In this document: one piece after another, positions 1-9,179 of the stretch | Layout of the letters: each line of letters opens with the position of its first letter | Position numbering within the stretch: the stretch's first letter is position 1 | DNA from: Intoshia linei | Taxonomy: Eukaryota > Orthonectida > Rhopaluridae | Direction of reading: 5' to 3' | NCBI GenBank assembly: GCA_001642005.1 | Contig: LWCA01000646.1 | Span: 1 to 21,445 of the forward strand | DNA length: 21,445 bases | Made by a program: the position numbers and the translations under genes | The notes under the pieces: generated by a model | What the model was told of the DNA's origin: nothing | The model's database searches: none | What the model saw: only the letters and a program-made list of their open reading frames with translations

Positions 1-729
1 CCGGTAGTTTAAGATCTTCAAGAACAAATTTTAAAGATTTGTGGGCAACAGATGGTTGCGTTGTGGATGCCATTAGAGAAGTGCTATCCTATACTAAATT
101 CCTTTTATGTCTAGATGTATAAGATTTGACAATATTTATACAAGAGAAGAAAGAAGAAAAGACGATAAACTTGCAGCTACTCGAGATGTTTTCGAAATAA
201 TTGTACATAATTTCAAAAAAAATTACAAACCTGGAAAAAACTATGATATCATTCAGGGGGGAAGATGTGGCTTTAAAATGTATCTACCCTCAAAACGGTG
301 TAAATATGGTTTGAAAATTTATAATGTCGTTGATTCTGAAACATATTATTCATGCAATATGGAAGTTTACCTAGGAAAGTGAAAAAATAAAGAAGATTAT
401 AAAACTATCAACCTTACAAAAAGAATTTTGAAACCATTTTGGGGATCAGGACGTAATATCACTATGGATAATTGGTTTACATCTTTGCCTTTGGATTTTC
501 AATTATGGTCAAAAAAATTAGCCATGTGTGGAACTATCAGGAAAAATGAGTCGGAATTGCCAAATATTTTTGTTTCTACTAAAAATCGAAAAATTTATTC
601 TACTATATCAGCATATTGTGGAATAATATCACATGTAATGAACATATAATGAAAAGATCACAAATTGTATGTAATTCCTGCAATGCGAGTATTTGTAAAG
701 ATCACGTGAATGCACTATGCCCGAATTGT
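1..729 (+). pseudogene. piggyBac transposase remnant (5' part outside window)
   Basis: This is a decayed DDE transposase of the piggyBac (PGBD) type. Recognisable pieces in order are a FKDLWATDG stretch from base 30, then IRFDNIYTREERRKDDKLA and NYKPGKN (107-240), KYGLKIYNVVDSETYY (about 302-350), NMEVYLGK, then KPFWGSGRNITMDNWFTS (430-483). After a large loss comes a cysteine-rich tail with CxxC-x4-CxxH-x4-CxxC (670-729). Breaks are a frameshift near 105-112, an in-frame TGA at 380-382, and a frame change with missing sequence near 600-640. In this family three Asp residues catalyse strand transfer. The second (VVDSETYY) and third (TMDNWF) are still visible, but the stretch that normally carries the first (an IDEQL-like motif before the GRC residues) is gone. 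It cannot encode an active enzyme. The family call is secure; the subfamily is not assigned. Confidence 0.93.
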
Positions 730-741
730 TATAATGCATGT

Positions 742-835
742 CATTTTCATTTTGATTTCGTTTTCATTTTGATTATTATTGTTATTATTATTATTATGAT
801 TATTTATGATTATTATTATTGATTATCATATGATT
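742..835. repeat. AT-rich microsatellite, (ATT)n and CATTTTGATT-like
   Basis: Imperfect runs of CATTTTGATT and ATT/ATG triplets follow the piggyBac cysteine tail directly. The apparent reading frame through them (F/I/Y-rich) is a product of the repeat, not protein-coding sequence. Confidence 0.75.
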
Positions 836-1323
836 TTGATTTCATTTTGATTTTGTCAATTGATTGTTCTGTATATTTTTTTATAGCCCAATAAATAATA
901 AAAATTTACATTTTGAAAATTTTATTGCTCTTTACAATTTTTTCATTGTTAAAAACGTCCAAAAATGAACGTCTGCGAGTGTTTACGTTATTTTTATTAG
1001 CTATGTTATTCATTTTTAATAATTTCCACTTGAACAAGAATATATTTTTTGCTTTAAAAATAAATTATTTTATTTAAATATACTTAAAAAAATATTAAAA
1101 AACTAAATTGTATAATTAAATTTCAATCAAAAAATTATATTTTAAGAAATATAGTACTTTTAAACTTTAAATTCGATTAATGCAAATAGAACATTATAAT
1201 TCTAACATACGATATAAAGATTGTTATTTTTATTGCAACACAAACTATTATTATTTCAGAGTAATTAGCATCTTAGAAGCAAGTTTGAAGGTAAAAACTG
1301 CCCTACTTAGTCTTTATAGTTAA
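836..1323. other. No gene seen
   Basis: AT-rich sequence with many stops in all frames. I looked for a right end of the piggyBac element (CCC..TTAA type) and found no convincing one; only a TTAA at about 950 followed by a short ACGT..ACGT inverted stretch. Confidence 0.6.
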
Positions 1324-1674
1324 TTACAATTTAACTGAAAGATTAATTTACAATTGCAAAACAATACCACAAATAATATAATTTACCTCTTCGGTTGGTT
1401 TTCACATCAAATGTAATATCATCACTGTGGTCATCACCATAATTTAAATTTTTCCCGAGTCTTTGTCCAGGCCTCCATCCCATCTTAGACATAATTTTTG
1501 AAGCAACAACATTGCAATCGGCAACAACATCTGAAACATTATTCATGTTTAATTGAATGTTCTACATTAAGAAATTAATACATTGAGTAAAGCATATACT
1601 GATTTATTACTCACTAGACTATGTATAGCTTTTTTTGACATGGCAGGTTGGGGAACAGTGTATACTGGTGCATT
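1324..1674 (-). CDS. G-patch protein, 3' exons only (SPF45/RBM17-like)
   Basis: Three minus-strand exons join in phase: 1615-1674 (20 codons, begins after TTTAG), 1387-1561 (58 codons plus one base) and 1324-1334 (completes a Val codon, then Lys, Leu, TAA). Introns are 53 and 52 nt with GTGAGT and GTAAAT donors. The first exon has a PVYTVPQPA stretch. The second has the G-patch core SKIMSKMGWRPGQRLGK followed later by FDVKTNRR, the arrangement seen in splicing factor SPF45, where the G-patch follows a Pro-rich linker and binds RNA or a helicase. The 5' exons were not found in 1675-2660, and the C-terminal RRM/UHM domain of SPF45 is absent because the frame stops shortly after the G-patch. It could be a truncated duplicate, a different small G-patch protein, or a gene whose last exon I chose wrongly. 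Confidence 0.6.
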
Positions 1675-2663
1675 CTAAAGCGTTATTTAAAATAAATAAG
1701 AACAACAAACAAGATCAGCCCTGTAGTTGTATTCTTAAATTTTTAATAAAGTATTTTTAATTTACAACAACAGGACAAACCACATTACATGTATTATTGA
1801 ACAATTTTCAAATTGAGGTCCATCTAATTTAAAACTGCTTTTTCGTCTTATTCCTCAATAATAGTGAAATAAGGAATACGGTCCAATTGATTAACTACAT
1901 TAAAAACGTCGTCAATCCAATATAGGTACTAGTTTTTTTAATTCCATTATCATAAAAATTTAATTGAAGCACAGTTTATTCTCGATATTTTGACAAAAAC
2001 AGTTGCAAAAACTGTTCAAATAATCGCGAATAACTATAACAATCTTAATATTTATATAGCAACATTTATGTAATTATAGGCTTTTCGAGATATAATATTT
2101 AAGTAAAATCCATACTTTGTAAGTTTAAAAATAATATAATTAACGATAATGATAACGATAATGATAACGATAATAGAAAATTAAAACAATAACTTTACTG
2201 TACATATTAAAAATTTTTCAAAAACTTAAAAAATGAAGTTCAGATTTTGTCAAATAACCGCGAATAATTTGACTTGTTGAATAAGTTGCTTGTTAGTTTG
2301 TCCAAAACTGTTTAAGAATTTTACAAAAATATACAAACATTTATATTTGAGAACGTAAACTTACATGTTAACAAAAAAAATTACAAAATTTAAATCAAAA
2401 GTTAATGAAATTAAAAAACTAGTAGACTGATATCGGCTTGACAGCGCGGGAGAAAGATTTTCAAAATAAAATGTGTGTCATCAAAAAATAACATTAAATG
2501 TAAATAAAACATATTATGGCTAAATAAAAGGTGATGAAACTTTTACATAATATTTTACAATAAAATAAGAGTGAATTGGCGAAATTAATGATACAAAGTT
2601 TAACAATTAAACTTACATTTAAAATATTTGATGAAATTAAATTTCAAAAATTAAAATTTTCTA
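1675..2663. other. Intergenic or 5' intronic stretch, no clear exon
   Basis: No gene was supported here. An 18-bp direct repeat (TCAAATAAYCGCGAATAA, 17/18 identical) occurs at 2016-2033 and 2250-2267. A 24-codon minus-strand open stretch near 1852-1923 reads YWIDDVFNVV...DRIPYFTII and has the look of a protein remnant, but it has no splice context and I could not place it. Missing 5' exons of the G-patch gene could lie here. Confidence 0.45.
2141..2175. repeat. 12-bp tandem repeat TAACGATAATGA, about 2.9 copies
   Basis: The unit TAACGATAATGA is repeated almost three times without mismatch, read directly from the sequence. Confidence 0.9.
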
Positions 2664-3153
2664 TTATGGATTAGGGATAGTTACATTATAATAAGCTGGA
2701 TCATTCAATTGGTCTGCAAGTGATTTAGAATTTTTGTCAAAGTAGCTTTTCCTCTGTTTTTTTTGAGTTCCCTCTTGGACAGTAAATTCCGAAAATTTTT
2801 CACTAATTTGATGTTGTCGTCCAGTTGAAATTGGAAATTTCTTTGCATCAACTTTTTTGTTCAATATTTCAGCAACATTTTTTCTTAAAATTAATTAAAT
2901 TAGTAAAATGAACAAACAAAATTCAACCAACTGTTAAGTGAAAAACTAATTACCAATTATTCATGTGATTTAGCTCAAATATTTGTCCAAATTAGACAAA
3001 TACAAGTGGGTTAACTTGTAAAAATTACACTTTAATTGTTTCCTTAACACTAGTTTTCGAATAATATGTAATATGAAATCCGTTAATGTGTACATGAAAT
3101 GTCAACATTAGTAATGATAAAATAATGAAAAGTTACCTTTTATAATGATACAT
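2664..3153 (-). CDS. Small Lys-rich protein, two exons, function unknown
   Basis: Two exons join in phase: 3137-3153 (ATG plus four codons and two bases, donor GTAACT) and 2664-2883 (ends in TAA). Together they give 78 residues with no internal stop; the intron is 253 nt. The protein begins MYHYKRKNVAEILNKK and ends DPAYYNVTIPNP. It is rich in Lys, Gln and Asn and has no signal peptide or membrane segment. I do not recognise a family. The ATG sits one base after a TTTTCTTGTAG tract that looks like an acceptor site, so an upstream 5' exon may exist and the true start could lie further right. It is divergent from SNU13. The in-phase splice and matched codon style support a real gene, but a homology hit is needed to be sure. 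Confidence 0.55.
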
Positions 3154-3294
3154 TCTACAAGAAAAAATAATTTAAAATTGTAATTATAAAAATAAAATTG
3201 TTTTTATTTCTATAGTTATTACCATAACAGTAAAAGTTTGCTCTATATAGATTGATAATAAACTTTATTCAATAACGATAATATATTACACAAT
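3154..3294. promoter_or_regulatory. Putative shared promoter between divergent genes
   Basis: Only 141 bp separate the proposed start codons of the small minus-strand gene and SNU13, so both must start transcription from this interval or from within each other's first introns. It holds an AT-rich core including CTATATAG at 3243-3250. No specific factor site is claimed. Confidence 0.4.
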
Positions 3295-4152
3295 ATGGTA
3301 ATTTTGATCTATTTTAATTTAATCATTAATCTACCTTTAATTATCTTGCGTTTTAGCATTAAATGTATTTATTTAGGCTGAAGTAAACCCAAAAGCATTT
3401 CCGTTGGCAAATGAAGGACTAACAAAAACAATATTTGATATTATTCATAAATCATCTAATTATAAGCAGTTGAAGAAGGGTGCTAATGAAGGTTAACCAT
3501 TATATTATCGAGTATAATCAAAATTGAGTTTATCAAACTAATCAACGCTTGTATATTCACTATTTACATTTATAAATGTTCTTTTGTTTTTATTATTTTT
3601 TTTACTTATAGATAAATAACTAATCATTTTCAGAATGTACATTTTCACTTGATAATTTTTTTAATAGTATAAAAAGCTCTTTTCCGAAAAATTTCTTTTT
3701 TAAAAACATTAGAAAAAATGACCGTCCCCCAAATGTAATGATTGAACATTTTAGTAAATATAGGGTTACTTTTTGAAATACATTTATATTTTTTAGTTAC
3801 AAAAACTTTAAACAGAGGAATCGCAGAATTTGTCATCATGGCAGCCGATGCAGATCCAATAGAAATATTGTTACATTTACCGATATTATGTGAAGACAAA
3901 GTTTGTTTAATCATGTTTAATTATAAGTTAATTTTTAGAATGTACCTTATGTGTTCGTTCGTTCAAAAATTGGTATCTTTAATATATACTTACAAATTTA
4001 TGTTAATTTATTAAATTTAATTTTTAGCGTTGGGTCGAAGTTGTGGAGTTTCAAGGTGCGTTATAGCTTGTTCAGTTACTGTGAATGAAAATTCCCAACT
4101 CAAATCAGCTATAACCACCCTACAAGATGAAATGGAAAAGCTTTTACTTTAA
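3295..4152 (+). CDS. SNU13: SNU13 / NHP2-like protein 1 (15.5K), K-turn RNA binding
   Basis: Exons are 3377-3491, 3797-3900, 3939-3972 and 4028-4152. A proposed first coding piece is ATG alone at 3295-3297 with donor GTAATT. Joined in phase they give 126 residues, against 128 in human. The family binds the kink-turn of U4 snRNA and box C/D snoRNAs in the nucleus and seeds tri-snRNP and snoRNP assembly. Visible landmarks are [29 protein letters not shown] (the RNA-contacting NE..K is kept), [33 protein letters not shown] and [17 protein letters not shown], with a degenerate C-terminal helix ending EKLLL. Introns are 79, 305, 38 and 55 nt. The residue after the SR pair is Cys, where human, fly and yeast have Pro. 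The first exon is the weakest part of the model; the rest is certain. Confidence 0.95.
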
Positions 4153-4255
4153 GAATTTTACATTTGTAAACTATTGTAATTAAGTAAAATTATATTTTAA
4201 TTATACGTTCATTTTTATATACTAATTTAAAAGATTTGGTTAATTTTTAATATGG

Positions 4256-4261
4256 AATAAA
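4256..4261 (+). terminator. Poly(A) signal AATAAA for SNU13
   Basis: A canonical AATAAA lies 104 nt after the SNU13 stop codon, at a suitable distance for 3' end formation. Confidence 0.5.
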
Positions 4262-4534
4262 ATCATTTAATTAAATCTTGGAAAAATTGAACCAGTCGTT
4301 CTTCGAATTCATCCTAAATTATATAACTTTACATGTATTTAATTATCACTATCATAGTTGTTATAACATTTGTTTTCAACATTGAATCAATATTATTCTA
4401 TGTAATTTGGCAAAACCATATGACCATGACCAAAAAAATGTTATTTGAACTGCAATGTCAATATCGTTTATAATTTTTATTGAAATTAGTGTCAGAAAAA
4501 TCCCTTTGAAAATTATTGTAGTCATGTTTTATAC

Positions 4535-4867
4535 CAAGGGTTCTCAACGGTGGGCGATTTTTTTATGTTATTTCAGAAAACAGTTATTCTGAAAAATTTT
4601 TTTAATAATAACAAATAATCTTTAAAAAGAGTTAATAAATTATCAGTTTGTCAAAATCTTAACTTTTATGATGGTTAATTTATTAATTAATCGATATTTA
4701 AGAGTAATATTCCGCCAATATGTCTAAAAAAAGTATTACCATTTTTTTAATATAATTATGGGTTCTACAGATCGACTTGTTTATAAATTATGGAGGGGCG
4801 ATTTTAAAAAAATATGTGTGAATTATTGGCTTAGGGGCGATTCAGTAAAAAAAATTGAGAGCCCCTG
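4535..4867. mobile_element. hAT-type MITE with perfect 8-bp target duplication
   Basis: The left end is CAAGGGTTCTCAAC; the right end, read in reverse complement, is CAGGGGCTCTCAAT. The CAG..GGTTCTCAA style is typical of hAT transposons. The flanks are identical 8-mers, TTTTATAC at 4527-4534 and 4868-4875, as expected of hAT insertion. Both ends continue into a GGGCGATT motif that also recurs inside (near 4796 and 4833). At 333 bp with no coding capacity it is non-autonomous. It lies between SNU13 and the coiled-coil gene, which converge. Confidence 0.88.
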
Positions 4868-5022
4868 TTTTATACAATAAGATTAAATGTGGCTCCATGT
4901 TAAAGCACTAAGTTTGTGTACCCTGGATTGCTGATATTTATTAATTAATTTTTATATACAGGCTAATTCTTCGTTAACGGAACAATTGGTTATGATTTTT
5001 TATAAATATTGATAAATTAAGG

Positions 5023-5551
5023 CAGTGGTTCCCATTGGGGTCCATAAATTATATACCTGAGATCTGTGAGATTCAAATTAAAATATAGAGAAGTGTTTAT
5101 CAATTTTTGTTTATTTTTATACTAGAATTTTCAATATTTATTGCAAAGTGTCTAGATCAGTGATTCTCAACCTGTGGATATTTACCCACAAGTGGGTAAT
5201 TTGATATTTTTCATGGGTAATCGCGAAATTTGTTCTAAAAAAATAGGAATTTTTTTATTTTTTTGCGTCGCATGCACAGTAACGTATGAAATATAATTTT
5301 TCGCATTGAATCCTTCAGGGTCAAAAACACAATTTCCCCTTTATTTTACTATTTTGTAAAATTAGTTTTTTAAGAAAGTTTAATTAAAGTTTACTATTTA
5401 AAAATTTATATGGCTTATTCTAAAAACCTGACCATCCAAAATGCAGTTAAACAATAAAGTGGATAATATCAAAATAAATCCCAAGTTGAGATCCAAAAAA
5501 ATAAATATTTTGAAATGGGTGTCCGTACACTATTATAACCGGGAACCACTG
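5023..5551. mobile_element. hAT-type MITE inserted in the TA-flanked MITE
   Basis: The left end CAGTGGTTCCC and the right end GGGAACCACTG are perfect 11-bp inverted repeats of hAT style. The 8-bp flanks (AATTAAGG and CATTAAAA) match at 5 of 8 positions, so the duplication has decayed or is uncertain. It lies wholly inside 4959-5840 and itself contains another element at 5158-5495. Confidence 0.72.
5158..5495. mobile_element. Innermost hAT-type MITE, same family as 15469-15809
   Basis: It starts CAGTGATTCTCAACCTGTGG and ends near GTTGAGATCCA. A core after the left end (GGGTAATTTGATATTTTTCA, then TGGGTAATCGCGAAATTTG) is nearly identical to the copy at 15483-15525, and TAATATCAAAATAA is shared near both right ends. 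The right terminus has drifted and no target duplication is visible, so the exact end is uncertain by a few bases. Confidence 0.62.
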
Positions 5552-5842
5552 CATTAAAATAATGACGAAATAAAAATTTGATTTTGATTTTCATTCCACT
5601 TAACCTATCTTTACAGGTCATTTCATTTTATAAAATTTATAATCAACCAATATTATAATTATTAACCAAGAAGAAAATAAAATGTTTTACGTATCAAAAG
5701 TTTTTAATTTTACCCGAAAAAGCTTTAGTATAATTATGATGCTAGTCATTTTAAGATAAAATTTAACGTAATTTTTGTACTTTAGTAAAATTCACAGTCC
5801 GTTAATCACGAATTTTTTTCCGTTACATAGGATTAGCCTGTA

Positions 5843-6127
5843 ATATAAATTAATATAATTTCACCTCATTTTCATCTTTACATAATTTTTGGCATTCGTG
5901 TATTGACTAAAACATATTTTTATTTTGTTGTATTTATTGTAATATCTAAATCATGATCAATTGATCACTAAAATATTTACAATGTATTTAAAATTTTCGT
6001 TCCACCACAAAACCAAGTTAAAATTGTTATTATTTCTACAAATAAAAAACTAAATTTTAATCAATGTATATTCTAAAATGTATAAAATTCGCATAAAGTT
6101 TTAAAATCCAATGAACTATTTTTATAA
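5843..6127. other. Intergenic, 3' flank of the coiled-coil gene
   Basis: No gene is seen. The minus-strand transcript would run through here; a reverse-complement AATAAA at 5933-5938 is the nearest candidate poly(A) signal, about 190 nt past the stop codon. Confidence 0.4.
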
Positions 6128-8681
6128 TTATAATTGGCATACAATTACGTAATTAAATTTATAAATATTTAACAATTGTAAAATAACTTTAAATTCCTTA
6201 TTAATCAATTCCTTTTGTTTATAATTTGATATGGTACAAATACTTTCCATCAAATGTTTGTCCATGTTGAGTATCTTGGAAGCTTTCACTTTTGCTTCAG
6301 ATATATAAGTTTGTTCTAAATCAGTATCATTTCCACTGTCTACTATTGACTCGGTTTTTTCTATGTTTTTTTCGCATAGCATATTAGTTAATGTCTAAAA
6401 GTTATATTTATATATGTAATAATGTTACATTGTAATAAGTATATTAATTACCATCAAAAAATTTCGATATTTTAATATTCTACTTGAACAATTGGTAACT
6501 TTTTTATTTTGCAATTCAAGAATATTTTTATAACTAGAAATTATTTTATTCATGTTTTGATCTGTTTTGTATAACAGATATTGTTGACGGTTTTCCATTA
6601 ATGATATATTTCTTTCATTTTGCTGGATTGTTAATTTCTAAAAATAATCCATATTTACTGAAAAGAAATGATACATTAACGTTAATAATTAACATGTAAC
6701 CAAAAACGTACAAAAATGTATATCCGAAAATCCCCTTAGAATAAAATTAATATTACATGTTCGTCAATTGAATCAGTTAATTGATCAATAGCATTATTAG
6801 AATTTTGATTTTGTTCTACATATGCTGAAATTTGTGATTTTAGAGAGTTAACGGTTTGATTTAATTGAAATTGGACAGTTTTTGAATTGCGATAGGTATT
6901 TTTAAATTGAGTTAAATCGTTTTTTAAATTTACAATTTCGTTCCTCATGTTTTTATCATTGTCAATAAATGTCTTAATTGAATTTCGTTTTACAATTAAT
7001 TCCATTTGTTGGTTTTTGCAAGCTGAATGTAATGACATCATGTCCAAATTCATTGTTTTACAGAGTTCATGATATTTCATCAATTCTACACGTAGTGATT
7101 GTAATTCTTTCCTATTATTCTAAAAATGTGAATGTTATAAATAGTTTAAATAATAATTATACATTATTATAAACAATCAATTGATTTAATTTCTCAGACT
7201 TGTCAGATTCGGAATTTTTGAGAATTTTGTAATCAGATTCCATAAAAGTATAAGTCATTATTTTAGTATTCAATTGTTCATTAATAGTGGATATTCGCTA
7301 AAATGAGCATAGATTAATTACAATTAATATAATTTACCATTAAACGTTTTTTCATAATTTGAGTAGATTTTTCAATAGTATTGTTTTTCCTTTCAAGTTG
7401 ATTTATTAATTTTCTTTGTTCATTTTGGGTAATCACACAATTCGATTTTTCAATTGATAAAACATTAACCTATACGTTAAAATTTAAATGATAAAAATTC
7501 AAAATGTTTACCATATATTGAGCTGCCATCAATTCACGAATTTTTGAAATGTATTTTTTATTTTTTTCTAATGGAAATTTTTTTTTCATATCCAAAACTT
7601 GACCATCTTGAATAAAATATTTTTTACTTTTTTCTTTAAATTTATCTAAATTATGGTTGATAAAGTTAAATATAAAAGTTACATTTCTTTCTATTTATAT
7701 GATTAGGCTTAAACGAATAATTAAATTGTGGTTGAATTATTCTATCCACATGATTTTTCATGGAATTATTCTAAAAATTTATAAAATACAAATTGTAGTA
7801 CAAATTATAGTCCGATAACACGGTTCAAAACACGATCCCAAGTTGGGATTCCCAACACAAACTTTAAATTTTCATCAAAAACATAATTTAACCATTGCAT
7901 GACACTCTCTAACTAAATGTAACCCAAATACAAATGTAGGATCGTGCCAACCCTTCTTTGGACCATATTATAGAACGCTATTAAAAAGAATTTTTTACCT
8001 GTCTAATCAACATGGAAGCTTTCTGAACATTTTCAGATTTATTTTGAGCAATATTGTAACATTTCTCATTATTTATCATCTAAAAAATTTTATTTTAAAA
8101 TTTAAATAATGCTATAATAAGCAGTACATTTAAAATGCATGATATTTCCTTTCGTAAAAAAATGGACGAATCTTTTAGTTTTTTATTTTTTTCTTCAAGG
8201 TTATTAATATAATAATGTTGCTCTTCAATTTCACATATTTTTGATTTTTCCTTTCTAAATATTAATGAAATTTATTCCCAATTAAATTTAAAAAATTACA
8301 ATTGAGACATTTCCAATACAGACATTTTATTCTTTAAATTTTTATTTGAACAAATAAACTGAGATAATCTATTTGCAACACTATTCAGGTTATTTTTCAA
8401 GGTTATACAATTTTTACAATTGAAATTGGGCTCAAAAGCAACTATTTTTATTATAATTTTAATAGATAAAAATTAAATTAAATTATTACCTTGTACTTGT
8501 TGGTTAATATTTCCTTTTTCTTTGGTTTTTCTCATTTCAACGTCATTTTTTAAATTTTCATTTTCATATAGTATTTCATCTCTTTCTTTAACAATATCAA
8601 AATAGTTATTTTTCAGTTTTTCCAATATTAAAATTTTTTTATCATTTTTTGAATTTGATATTTCAACCTTTTTGTTGATTG
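6128..8681 (-). CDS. Large coiled-coil protein, 3' block of 11 exons
   Basis: Exons, 5' to 3': 8490-8681, 8300-8441, 8128-8254, 7999-8079, 7683-7770, 7512-7645, 7338-7469, 7163-7297, 6757-7119, 6452-6637 and 6128-6394 (TAA). Every junction is GT..AG and keeps the frame, giving about 615 residues. The product is almost wholly Lys/Glu/Asn/Gln-rich amphipathic helix, typical of coiled-coil structural or centrosome/cytoskeleton proteins. The only non-coiled features are an NCKNC pair in the second exon and a short Asp/Glu-rich C-terminal region followed by KASKILNMDKHLMES. Introns are 37-57 nt except 119 nt and 228 nt, the latter carrying a MITE candidate. The first exon needs one base from an upstream exon, so it is not a natural start, although an ATG 10 bases before it is in frame. 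I do not recognise a family. It is probably the continuation of 12057-16677. Confidence 0.8.
7807..7970. mobile_element. Possible short MITE in an intron
   Basis: Imperfect inverted arms begin TATAGTCC (left) and TATGGTCC (right, reverse complement) and contain a perfect 8-bp pair, CACGATCC at 7831-7838 and GGATCGTG at 7939-7946. The host intron is 228 nt while its neighbours are 37-48 nt, so an insertion of about 165 bp would explain the difference. No target duplication is certain. Confidence 0.4.
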
Positions 8682-9179
8682 CTATTAACATTATATATTT
8701 GTTATTAACATAATGATAACTTGGGCGTGTCTGATAATTTTTATGAGTGCAGAATGTCATTAAAATTACAAAAATACTCGTATCAAAATCAGCCCGTACG
8801 CTTAATTTTGGTCGTAATTTTAGGGGTGTAATACACTCCAATGAAAAAATCCAAAGGAATCAATTTATGAGATTTCCACCTGAAAAAAATTTGGGAACCA
8901 CTCTTTAAAGGATTGATATTAATGAATAGTAGTATTTTTAAGTTAGATTTTCAACGAGAATTTATTTTTTTGGTATAATAAAAATGACTCTTTCGAACAT
9001 GTAAAAAGTGGTAATTATCTTCAATTATGTGTTGAGTTAAAATACACCTTAGAAAGGTGTAGTTGGGATATTCGAACTAAAATCTAATTAAAATTATTTA
9101 TTCATTATAAATTTGTATTCTTTTCATATTTCGCAACGCAAAAAAATAATAACAAAAGTAAATATTTAATTTTTGATAA
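8682..9179. other. Intronic/intergenic, one hAT-like end
   Basis: No exon could be supported here on either strand. GGGAACCACTC at 8893-8903 resembles the right end of a hAT element but has no partner on the left. A short perfect hairpin, ACACCTT-AGA-AAGGTGT, lies near 9043-9059. Confidence 0.45.

Larger units (their letters stand above)
4959..5840. mobile_element. Tc1/mariner-like MITE, interrupted by two hAT MITEs
   Basis: Inverted ends CAGGCTAATTCTTCGTTAAC (left) and CAGGCTAATCCTATGTAACG (right, reverse complement) are flanked on both sides by TA (4957-4958 and 5841-5842), the target duplication of the Tc1/mariner superfamily. Removing the inner insertion at 5023-5551 leaves an original element of about 350 bp with no reading frame. 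The superfamily rests on the TA target and terminal repeats only; other TA-inserting groups remain possible. Confidence 0.72.

Noticed and set aside
3645-3914. 89-codon minus-strand frame over SNU13
   Set aside because: It is antisense to conserved SNU13 exon 3797-3900 and its intron; a shadow.
6978-7172. 64-codon plus-strand frame
   Set aside because: It lies antisense to a long coiled-coil exon and shows no protein-like features.
8893-8903. hAT right end GGGAACCACTC
   Set aside because: No left partner and no duplication nearby; reported only as a solo resemblance.
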